From assembly GCF_001429285.1 (NCBI RefSeq), contig NZ_LMJJ01000004.1, forward strand, positions 62,001-126,000: DNA of 64,000 nt, in the 5' to 3' direction. The position numbers were made by a program, and so were the translations under genes. This DNA is from Ensifer sp. Root278 (GTDB taxonomy: Bacteria; Pseudomonadota; Alphaproteobacteria; Rhizobiales; Rhizobiaceae). The notes under the pieces are model-generated. The model worked only from the letters and a program-made list of their open reading frames with translations, had not been told where the DNA came from and ran no database searches. Below are positions 39,061-48,600 of this stretch, piece after piece (the first letter of the stretch is position 1; each line of letters opens with the position of its first letter).

Positions 39061-39930
39061 ATGAAAAAGCTTGTTACAGGCATTCTGTCACTCGCTGTCG
39101 TCGCTGGTCTCGGTCTCGGTGCAGCTATCGCCGAAGAGGCGAAGGGCGGCGAGGAGCACGGCGGCGGTACGCCTCACTATCCGATCCACAAGCCGGAACA
39201 GCAGGAATGGAGCTTTGCCGGCCCCTTCGGCCACTATGACAAGGGCCAGCTTCAGCGCGGCCTGAAGGTCTACGCCGAAGTCTGTTCGGCCTGCCATTCG
39301 ATGAACCTGGTGCCCTTCCGTACGCTCGAGGGCCTCGGCTATTCGGAAGCACAGGTGAAGGCGTTTGCGGCCAACTACGAAGTTCAGGACGGCCCGAATG
39401 CCGATGGGGAGATGTTCACCCGCAAGGCTCTGCCGTCCGACCACTTCCCGTCGCCTTACGCGAACAAGGAAGCGGCTGCGGCATCGAACAACGGTGCAGC
39501 TCCGCCGGACTTCTCGCTGATCGCCAAGGCACGCGGTATCGAACGCGGCTTCCCGCAGTTCGTCTTCGACATGTTCTGGCCCTACCAGGAAGGCGGCCCG
39601 GACTACATCCATGCGCTTTTGACCGGCTACCAGGAGCCGCCGCAGGGCGTCGAAGTCGCCGAAGGCACGCATTACAACCCGTACTTCGCGAACGCTGCCG
39701 CTCTGGCAATGGCGCAGCCGATCTCGAACGACCAGGTCACCTACGACGACGGCACCCCGCAGACGGTCGACCAGTACGCCAAGGACGTTGCGTCGTTCCT
39801 GATGTGGGCGGCCGAGCCGCACCTCGAAGACCGCAAGCGCACCGGCTTCATGGTCATGGTGTTCCTACTGATCTTCACCGGCCTCGTCTACCTTACGAAG
39901 AAGTCGGTCTACGCCAACAAGGAACATTGA
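39061..39930 (+). CDS. petC: Cytochrome c1 of the bc1 complex
   Basis: Membrane-anchored c-type haem subunit, 289 residues. It has an N-terminal signal peptide (KKLVTGILSLAVVAGLGLGA), the haem motif CSACH, an axial-ligand region around AAALAMAQPI, and a C-terminal membrane helix (TGFMVMVFLLIFTGLVYLT). The operon ends with a strong terminator 38 bases downstream. Confidence 0.95.
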   Translation: MKKLVTGILSLAVVAGLGLGAAIAEEAKGGEEHGGGTPHYPIHKPEQQEWSFAGPFGHYDKGQLQRGLKVYAEVCSACHSMNLVPFRTLEGLGYSEAQVKAFAANYEVQDGPNADGEMFTRKALPSDHFPSPYANKEAAAASNNGAAPPDFSLIAKARGIERGFPQFVFDMFWPYQEGGPDYIHALLTGYQEPPQGVEVAEGTHYNPYFANAAALAMAQPISNDQVTYDDGTPQTVDQYAKDVASFLMWAAEPHLEDRKRTGFMVMVFLLIFTGLVYLTKKSVYANKEH

Positions 39931-39967
39931 TCGTCGGCCGGCTTAAGCCGGCTCTGATTAAGATCCA

Positions 39968-40005
39968 AAGAAAAGGCCCCGGTTCGTCCGGGGCCTTTTC
40001 TTTTG
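39968..40005 (+). terminator. Rho-independent terminator of petABC
   Basis: AAAAGGCCCCGG (39971-39982) pairs with CCGGGGCCTTTT (39988-39999) around a 5-base loop, followed by CTTTT. The A-rich left flank makes it bidirectional, also serving the convergent GrpB-family gene. Confidence 0.9.
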
Positions 40006-40097
40006 GAAGTCCGGTCGCGGCGGGATGCAGGCCTTGCAGGGGGCCAGCCGACCTGGCGCTGGCCGCAGAGTGCTCGCGCTCGCTGTGGCGCGTGCGG

Positions 40098-40640
40098 TCA
40101 AGCGTCGGACGGGCCCGGCTGCCAGCCGGTTTGGGCCGCCCAGCGATCTGCACGATGGATAATTGTCCAGAGGTGTTCGGACTTGGCCTCGGTGTAGGCC
40201 ACTCGATCATTCTGGTATCGCGCCGCCAAGGCGCGCTTGAGTTCTCCATAGGGCGCGTGCTCATGGGCGTGGGCACGCATGTAATCCCGGAACAGCAAGG
40301 ACCATTGCTCGCTCCAGCTTCCGCGCCCGCGCACATGAACATGCGTACGCTCGTTGCCTGGCGCCTCTCGGAAATAGCGCTTGCTCAGGTCAGCATTCGA
40401 TGGTCGCCACACGTATCCAATGGCCGTCATCCTCTCCCTCAGGACTTCGACGGATTGCAGATCGGCCACCGAAATTTGAATGTCGATGATCGGCTTTGCC
40501 GCCAGACCTCGGATCGCCGTCGAGCCAATGTGGTCGATGCGCATAGCGTGCGCGTCCAACACGCTTCGGATGAGCTTTGCCTTGACGGCGAACTGAGTTG
40601 GCCATTCGGGACACCAGGCGCAGATTTCAATCGGTTGCAT
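40098..40640 (-). CDS. GrpB-family nucleotidyltransferase-like protein
   Basis: A 180-residue protein of the GrpB/UPF0157 family, a nucleotidyltransferase-fold group of unclear role. Marks: IRIDHIGSTAIRGLAAKPII-like core (DHIGSTAIRGLAAKPIIDIQ), HVHVRGRGSWSEQWSLLFRD and YMRAHAHEHAPYGELKRALA. The ATG at 40640 is selected because the family begins just before the IEICAWCPEWPTQF stretch. It lies between the petABC terminator and a damaged prs copy, in a patch whose gene order looks less conserved. Confidence 0.8.
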   Translation of the reverse strand: MQPIEICAWCPEWPTQFAVKAKLIRSVLDAHAMRIDHIGSTAIRGLAAKPIIDIQISVADLQSVEVLRERMTAIGYVWRPSNADLSKRYFREAPGNERTHVHVRGRGSWSEQWSLLFRDYMRAHAHEHAPYGELKRALAARYQNDRVAYTEAKSEHLWTIIHRADRWAAQTGWQPGPSDA

Positions 40641-40908
40641 GGTCTTTGTCGGCGCTGTGTTTATTGGCGTTGAGAGATCAAGCTCCTGCAGGGCTCTATG
40701 CTGGCGGATTGACTCCGGCTGGTTTGGAGACGACGGCGTAAATAGGTTCGTCGTCCGCAATCGGCAAGCCGGCCAAGGCCGCGGTCCAACGGAGGCCGAT
40801 CATCTCGCAAGAATGCACAGCGCTTGGTTGTGATTTCGCGCACAAGTCTCTAAATGTGCCCAAGCTCAAACTTCTGCTCCCGAAGGCTCCTTGAACAGGA
40901 TCGCGCTA

Positions 40909-41831
40909 ATGAAGCTGGTGACCGGTAACTCCAACCGCGCCCTTGCCGAAGCCATTGCCAACCACTTAGATCTTTCCCTCACAGATTGTACGGTCAAGCG
41001 CTTCGCCGACCAGGAAATCCACGTTCAACTTCATGAAAATGTACGCGGGGAGGACGTCTATGTTCTCCAGTCGACAAGCGCCCCCGCCGACGGCAATCTT
41101 ATGGAGTTGCTTCTCCTGGCCGATACACTGCGCCGCTCATCCGCTCGCCGTATCACCGCCGTTATCCCTTACTTCGGCTATGCCCGTCAGGATCGCCGCG
41201 CCACTGGCCGCACGCCGATCTCGGCGAAGTTGGTAGCCAACATGATCGCCGCTGCAGGCGTCAACCGCGTGATAACGGTCGATCTCCACACTGACCAGAT
41301 ACAGGGGTTTTTCGATATCCCCACCGATAATCCTTATTCAGCACCCGTGATGACCCGTGACATTGAGCAGCACTACGACATCGAGAACTTAATGGTCGTT
41401 TCGCCTGATGTGGGCGGCGTGGCGCGCGCTCGTGCCATCGCCAAGCGCATTGGTACCGATCTTGCGATCGTCGACAAACGGCGACCCCGTGCTGGCGTGT
41501 CCGAAGTGATGAACATTATTGGCGATGTTTCCGGGAAGAGATGTCTTCTGGTCGACGACATCGTAGATAGCGGCGGCACGTTGATCAACGCGGCTGAAGC
41601 GTTGTTGATGTCTGGCGCCAAGGACGTTTCGGCCTATATCACCCATGGCGTTCTTTCCGAAGGTGCCTGCGAACGCATTGGTGCCAGCCAGCTCAAGGAA
41701 TCGACTCCATTCACGAAACCGAAGCGCAACGTGAGACCCCCAACATCAGACGCATCACCATCGCGCCGTTGATAGGCGAAGCGCTAGCTCGCACGGCGAG
41801 AGAGCAAAGCGTTTCAAGCCTTTTCAACTAA
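40909..41831 (+). pseudogene. prs: Second ribose-phosphate pyrophosphokinase gene, frameshifted near its 3' end
   Basis: Residues 1-264 of this frame match PRPP synthase closely: [82 protein letters not shown], the flexible-loop KRR, and the PRPP loop [13 protein letters not shown]. After LKE at 41700 the frame changes to unrelated sequence and stops at 41772. The normal ending is present in the +2 frame from 41700 ([29 protein letters not shown], and SVSSLFN) to a TAA at 41829-41831. Relative to family members, a few residues (LVxTD-type segment) are missing at the junction, consistent with a small deletion of a length not divisible by three. The active site is upstream, so partial activity is possible, but the oligomer-forming end is lost. 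Confidence 0.8.
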
Positions 41832-41948
41832 GCCGACACAAGCCGCGACGACCCCGCGACTGAGGATCGCCCCTCCACAAGGGCATCTTCGAAGGAACGT
41901 GGCAGCGGAAGCTACCAGCAGGTTTGCTTCGTGATGATCGCGCAAATG

Positions 41949-41985
41949 AAAACGCCCCCGTCTTGCGACGGGCCGTTGTGTTTTC
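41949..41985 (+). terminator. Degenerate terminator after the prs copy
   Basis: CCCGTC (41957-41962) and GACGGG (41967-41972) around TTGC, flanked by imperfect extensions and GTTGTGTTTTC. It shares the 17-base core CCCCGTCTTGCGACGGG with the perfect terminator at 42647-42685, suggesting a duplicated terminator. Confidence 0.6.
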
Positions 41986-42034
41986 TAACACCGCCGGCCG
42001 CTTTGTTGATCGTAGCGGGCGCCACCCGAGCCTT

Positions 42035-42457
42035 TCAATCCGCGACAGTCCATTGCGGGTTCCAGGCGATCTCCCAAAGGTGGCCGTCGGGATCCTGGAA
42101 GTAGCCGGAATAGCCGCCCCAGAAGCGGTCGTGTGGGCGATCGGTGATGGTCGCGCCGGCGTCTTCGGCCTGTTTCATGACCACATCGACCTCCTCCTTT
42201 GATTTGACGATGTGCCCGATCGACACTGCGCCGAGCCGCGTCTGCGTCGCGGTTATTTTTGCATCTTTGGCAAGTGACGGCGCGGGATAGAGCGCCAGTA
42301 TCAGGTCGTCGCCCATATGGAAGAAGACCACTGCGCCGTCTTCGAACTCCTGGCCGATAATTCCTTTCGTCGGCAGCTCCATGCCGTCGCGATAGAAGGC
42401 CAGAGACTTTTCGAGATCGTTTACCGCGAGCGTAAGGACTTTCAACCGTGGTTTCAT
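42035..42457 (-). CDS. VOC-superfamily (glyoxalase/bleomycin-resistance) protein
   Basis: A 140-residue protein of the vicinal-oxygen-chelate fold: VLTLAVNDLEKSLAFYRDGM, VVFFHMGDDLILALY, and GGYSGYFQDPDGHLWEIAWN, with the PDGH-x-WE ending typical of the family. The ATG at 42457 follows AGGAGGCGGAC, an excellent ribosome site. The metal and substrate cannot be read from sequence. It sits between two related terminators. Confidence 0.85.
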   Translation of the reverse strand: MKPRLKVLTLAVNDLEKSLAFYRDGMELPTKGIIGQEFEDGAVVFFHMGDDLILALYPAPSLAKDAKITATQTRLGAVSIGHIVKSKEEVDVVMKQAEDAGATITDRPHDRFWGGYSGYFQDPDGHLWEIAWNPQWTVAD

Positions 42458-42646
42458 GTCCGCCTCCTGATCTGAAAACGGAGAGACGCTGCCGGATGGG
42501 CCGCGCTGCTTCCAATACATTATAACGGAGGACGCCTGCTTTTTGAGCGGTAGTAATGGCGGTCGGCGTGACGGCCGAGCCCATGCACGAAGGTAGCACT
42601 GCCCCTGCTACCGGTCCCGGTTGGTCTTGGCGGGTTTGCATAAGCG

Positions 42647-42685
42647 AAAACGGCCCCGTCTTGCGACGGGGCCGTTTCTTTATCA
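42647..42685. terminator. Bidirectional terminator at the end of the giant gene
   Basis: ACGGCCCCGTC (42650-42660) pairs perfectly with GACGGGGCCGT (42665-42675). TTCTTTATC follows on the plus strand and TTTTCGC on the minus strand. It serves the minus-strand giant gene ending at 42700. Confidence 0.85.
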
Positions 42686-42699
42686 TATGCCAGCGCCGC

Positions 42700-45600
42700 T
42701 TAGCTGAAGCGGCCGGCGGCGTGGGCGAGCATCGTGTAGACCTTGCCGGTATCCGACGTCAGATAGGTCTGGGTGATGCGCTTGTCCGGATCGTTGCGGG
42801 CAACATCGGCGAGCAGCTTCTCGAAGTCGGCGATGTAGCGGTCGACGGCGGTGCGGAACTCCGGTTCGCGATCATACTTGCGCTTGATCTCGTCGAAGGT
42901 CTGCTGGCCCTTCAGCGTATAGAGGCGACGGGTGAAGACGTCGCGCTCGCCGCGCTGGTAACGGCGCCACAGTTCGACCGAGGCATCGTGATCGATGGCG
43001 CGGGCGATGTCGACCGAGAGCGAGTTCAGCGACTCGACGACGTGGCGCGGGTTGCGGCTGTCGCCGGTGCGCGCCGCAGGCTGTGCTTCGGCCGGGCGCT
43101 GTGGCGCCGGCGAGGGGGCCTCTTCGCGCGATGCCGCACGCAGCAGATCGCGCATCCAGCCACCACCTTCTGCAACCTCGCTGGTCACCGCCTGCGACGG
43201 AGCGGGCTGGCGAACGGCCGGCTGTTCGATGCCGAGGCTGCCGCGCAGCGCCGGGGCCGGTTCCTGCCGGCGCGTCTGCTCGGCTGGCTGCTGCACCACG
43301 GGCTGCTGGACTACGGGCTGCTGGGCAACAGGCTGCTGGGCAACAGGCTGGGGCTGGATGACCGGCTGCGGCGCCGGCTGCTGCTGCACCGGACGAGCGA
43401 CCGGAGCGGCGGCAGGCTGCTGACGCAGCGGCTGGGCGACCTCGAGCTGCGTCGAGGACTTGCCGATGATGTCGGACAGTTCCTGCAGCGCCTTGATCTG
43501 TTCGCCGACGGCGCGACGCATGACCGCCGCATTTTCCTTGGCCTCTTCCGGCAGGTCAAAGGCACCGCGCTTCAGTTCTTCGCGGGTCATATCGAGTTCC
43601 TTGCGGATCTCGCCGGCAGAGCGACGGATTTCGTCGGTCGCACCGCTGAAGCGGCCGATAGCCTCGTCGATCGCAACGCGAACCGCGTCGCGCAGTTGCC
43701 CTGCGACGCCGTCAGACTTCTTGCCGCTTTCGGCGAGCATGCGCTCGATGTCGGACACCGAGGCTGCGACGCTGCCGCGCAGACGCGAGGCGACTTCCTT
43801 GGAGCGTTCCTCGGCGTTGGCAAATGCGCCTTCGATCGATGCACCGGCATCTTCGCCGACCTTGGCGATCGCCTGGCGCAGCGCTTCGGAGGCGCCGAGC
43901 GCACGGCCCTCGACCGAGGAGAGCGTCTTGTTGACGTCGGCAAACGAGGTCTCGACGCCGGAGCGGAGCGTGTCGGCGATCTGGCGCGAGCGCTCCTCGG
44001 CTCGGCTGAAGACCTGCTCGACCGAGGCGCCTGCTTCGTCGCCGGCCTGGGCCAGCGTGTTTCGCATCGCTTCGGCTGCTTCGGCTGCGCGCTGTTCGGC
44101 GCTGGTCAGCAGGCGGCCAACATCCGAGAAGGACTGCTGGATGCCGCTGCGCAGGTTGCCGGCGACAAGGCCCGAGCGTTCTTCGGCCCGCTGGAAGGCG
44201 CCATCGACGAAGCCTTCGAGCGCACGCATCGTCCGTTCGATCTCTTCCGAGCGCTGAACGAGCCCGACCGACAGGGTGCGCAATGCATCCTGGCGTTCTT
44301 CGAGCGTGCTGACGAGGTTCGACTGGGCGGCGCCGAGCAGGTCGGACGCCTGGCCGAGCACCTTCGAATGGTCCTCGAAGCGGCCGACGATGCCGCCGAT
44401 CTTCGACAGGGTGGAGGCGGAAATGTCGGACAGCTTGTCGACCTTGCCTTCGATGAGGCGGGTCGAGGTCGAGAGCATGTCGGAGGCCTGACGGGTCGAT
44501 TCCGACACGCGGGCTATCGTCGATTCCAGACGCTGGTCCATTTCGCCGAGGTTGTTGCTTGCCTGGTCGATGACCGTGGCGATCGCAGCGTTGTTGTTGG
44601 CGAGCTGGTCGATCAGGCCCATGGCGGTCGACTGCAGACGGTTCTCGACCATCTTCATCGCCTTCGCCGTTTCCTCGGCGCGGTGCGAGATCGCGTTCAG
44701 CGTTTCACCCGTGCGCTCGGCAATGGCGTTGACCAGGGCTGCATTTTCCGCGCGCAGGCGATCGGCGCTTTCCTGGGTCACGGCGGCGATGCGTTCGGCG
44801 GCCTCGCGGCCGGTTGCCGCATATTGGTCGATGACCGGGCGGGCCTGTTCGTCGATCAGGCGCGACAGCTCCAGCGAGCGGCCGGCGAGCATCGAGTTGA
44901 GCTCGCGGGTGCGGTCGTCGAGCGTGTTGCGGATCGCTTCGCCGCGCGCTTCCAGTGCCTTCTCGGTGTTGGCAAGGCCTTGGTGGATGTTGTCGGCGTG
45001 GCTGGCGATCTGGCTGTGCGTGGCAGCAAGCCGTGCCGTCGCCGTATCGGCTGCGTCGGCGATCGACCGGGCAAGATCGGCGTGACGCGCTGCGCTGGCA
45101 GCAGCCTTCTGCTCGATCGTATTGGCAAGGTCCGCATGGCGGGCGGCGGTTGCCGCTGCCGTCTGGTCGATCGTGTTGGCGAACTCGGCCTGACGGGCCG
45201 CGAGCGCCGAAGCGAAGTCGTCGCCGGCCCTGGAGAGGAGTTCGGCCGAGCGTGCCGCTTCCGCGTCGATCTCCCGGGCAACGTCGCTGACGGCGCCACG
45301 AAGGGTGGTGGCGAGGCCAGCAGCCTTGTCCTCAATGCGGATGGCTTCTGCGCCGAGTTCCTGAGCGACATCGCCGACAACGCCGCGAAGTGTGGTGACG
45401 AGGCCGGCAGCCTGGTCCTCGATGCGAACGGTTTCTGCATCGAACGCCTGGGCCACGTTGCCGACAGCGCCGCGAAGCGTGGTGACGAGGCCGGCGGCCT
45501 GGTCCTCGATGCGGACGGCTTCTGCATCGAACTCCTTGGCCACGTTGCCGACTGCGCCGCGAAGCGTTGTGACGAGGCCGGAAGCCTTGTCCTCGATGCG

Positions 45601-48600
45601 GACGGTCTCTGCATCGAACTCCTGAGCCACGTCGCCGACTGCGCTGCGCAGATTGCTGACGAGATCGGTGGTCTTGCCTTCGAGGCGGGAGGCTTCCGCG
45701 TCCAGATCCTGCGTCGCTTCGCTGACCGCACCACGCAGGCTGCTGACGAGAACGGCGGCCTTGCCTTCGATTGTCCGGTTGACGTTTTCAAGGCCGATGT
45801 TGAGGGCACGATCCATGGTGCCGAGACGTTCAGCGATGCGTTCCGCACCAGCCTCGATGGCGCCGGAGATCCGGCTTGCCGCCGTCTCGCTCATGCGATC
45901 GATGTCGCCCGCCCGGTCGCCGAGGCTGTCGGCGATGCGCTGGCCGGCGCCGTCGACGACCTCGTTGACGCTGCCGACGCTGTCACGGACGCGTTCTTCA
46001 AGCGAGCTGAGGCTGACTTCCAGGCGGAGGCCGGTATCGTCGACCAGGGCGTTGACGTCGTTGACGCTGCCGCGGATGCGGTCCTGCAGGGCGCCGAGGC
46101 TGTTTTCGATGAGGGTGCCGGTATCGCCGACAACCGAACCGACGCTGGTGACGCTGCCGCGGATCCGATCTTCCAGCGCACTGAGGCCGCCTTCGACACG
46201 GGCAGCGGCATCGTCGACGACGGAGCCGACATTGGCAACGCTGCCACGGATGCGGTTTTCAAGCGCGCCGAGGTTGCTTTCGATGCGGGCGCCGGTGTCG
46301 TCGACGACCGTGCCGACATTGCCGACGGTGTTGCGAATGCGATCTTCGAGCACACCGACGCGGGTTTCGATATGCATGCCCGTTTCATCGACGATCGAGC
46401 CGATGTTGCCCGCGCTTTCGCGCATGCGCTCCTCAAGGGAGCCAAGGCTCGTCTCGATGCGCAGGCCGGTATCGTCGAGGCGGTCGTTGATGCCGTTGAT
46501 CGACATGTCGACGCGGTTGGTGAGGCTGTCGGCCGCGAGGCTGATCTGGTTGGCGGTCTCGGCCAGCCGGTCTGCGATGTGCCCCGTCGTCGAACGCATG
46601 CGCGTGTCGAGCGTTTCGCCGCTGCGGTCGATGACGCCGGCAAGCGCGGACTGGCGCTCTTCCAGCGACATTTCCAGCATGCTGGCGCTGGTGGCGAGCG
46701 TGGTGGCGATAGCGGTCGACTGATCGGCCAGCATGCCTTCGAGCTGATCGCGACCCTGGCCGACAGCGAGATTGATCGCATTGATCCGGTCGTCGAGCGT
46801 GGCGCGGATCTGTTCGTGCGTTGACGACAGCGTATCGCGCAGATGCTCGGCGCGGCCGCTCAGCGTCTGCTCGATTTCGGCTGCCTTGCCGGCGAGCGAG
46901 GCGGTCGCCTCGGTCGTGCGTGCGGTCAGGGCATCGGCGATGTGAGCGCTGGTCTCGGTCAGCGTGTCGGAAATCTTGCCGACGCGGCCACTGAGATCCT
47001 CGGCGATGCGGGCGCTCGTCTGGGTGAGGGTATCGGAGATCAGGCTGACGCGGCCGCCGAGGTTTTCTGCGATCGAGCTGACGCTCTCGGAGAGCTTCTG
47101 CTCGATATCGCCGACGCGGTCGGTCATGGTTTCGGCGACGGCCGTTGCGCGGAACGTCAGGCTGTCGGCCACGTCTTCGGCGTGACGGCTCAGCGTGTTG
47201 GCCATTTCATTGGCGCGCGACGACATCGTCGAGGTAATGGCGGCGGCGCGTTCGGCGAGGACGCCATCGAGGGCCGACGTCTGGGTCGTGAGCGCTTCGG
47301 AGATCGCTTCGCCACGCTCGGACAGAACGCGCTCCAGCCGGTCGGCCGTGCCGCTGACGGCGTTGTCGATCGAGTCCGCGCCCATGGACAGAATGGTCGA
47401 AAGGGTGAGCGTGCGCTCGGAGAGCGTGTTGTCCAGGCGGTGCTGGCTGGCAGCGATCGCGCTGGTGATTTCGTCGGTCGAGCCGCTGAGCGTCTGTTCG
47501 ATGCGGGCATGGGCGGCGTGCAGGCCGTCAACGAAGGCGGCGGTGCGGGTGTCGAGCCCCTCGGTCAGGCGCTGTTCGCTGGTGGTGAGCGCGCTTGCAA
47601 GCGCGTCGGCGCGCTGGCCGAAGCCGTTTTCGATGCGCTCCTGCGCCTGGGAGAGGGCGCCCATGAGGCCGCTGGTCTTCTCGGAAAGAACGCTGTCGAT
47701 GCGGCTGTGCGCATCGCCGACCAGGTTGCCGAGCTCCGAGGTCCGGCTGGTGATCGTTTCCTCGATGAAGTCCTGGGTCGCGCCGAGCGTCGCGGCCAGC
47801 GTCAACGACTGGTCGGAGAGGGCGGAGCCGATCTTCTCGATGCTGCTGTCGAGCGCGCCGCCGATCGCTTCCGAGCCGCCGGAGACGGTCTCGTTGATGC
47901 GGTGCAGGCTTTCCATGAGCTTGGTGTCGAGCATGCTTGCGCGCTTGTCGAAGGCCGAGGCAAACTCGTGGAAGCGCTCGTCGAAGGCGGTCGCGAGCTG
48001 GCCGACGGTGGTCTGCAGCTTTTCTTCGAAGAAGCCGCCGCGCAGGTCAAGATCCATGATCGCATCGTCGGCGCTGGAACGCAGGCTCTGACGGAAGCTT
48101 GCGCCTTTCTCGTCGAGCGTGGCGTTGAGCGAGGCGAGGACATGATCGAGGCCGCCGGTGATCGCCTGCTGGCCGACGCTGAGACTTTCATTCAGGTCAC
48201 GCGTGCGGGCGATCAGCGTCTCGTTGAGCTGGCGTGCGCGGTCGTTCAATGCCGCGTTCAGCCTTTCGGTGCTGGCGTCGAGCGAGGAGGCGCGCGTCTC
48301 GAACTGGCTGAGCAGGTCGTCGCCGCGCTTCGTCAGCGTCTCGCTCAACTGGTCGAACCGTGTATCGAATTCGGTGCTGAGGCCAAGGCCGGCCGCCGTC
48401 AGGCCGGAAAGCAGCGCATCCGTGCGGGATGACAGCATGGTGCCGATCGACTGCAGGGCGGTGTCCGACTTTTCGCTAAGGGCTGCGGCGCGCGTGTCGA
48501 TCAGCGAGGCGAAGGCTTCGCCCGAAATCGCGATGCGCGAGGCGATGTCGTCGCTCGCCTGTTCCAGGTCATCCTTCAGCTTGCCGTGGGCGCCAGATAT

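Noticed and set aside
40909-41772. Treating the prs copy as an intact 287-residue variant enzyme
   Set aside because: The normal C-terminus is present in another frame directly after the divergence point, which is best explained by a frameshift.
42556-46824. A 1422-codon open frame on the plus strand, antisense to the giant gene
   Set aside because: It is the mirror of the strongly biased, repetitive coiled-coil coding sequence on the minus strand. Its translation mirrors the repeat periodicity, has no membrane or domain logic, and has no ribosome site.
46843-48432. A 529-codon plus-strand open frame within the giant gene
   Set aside because: Same cause: GC-rich codon bias of the opposite strand keeps the antisense frame open. 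No independent coding signals.
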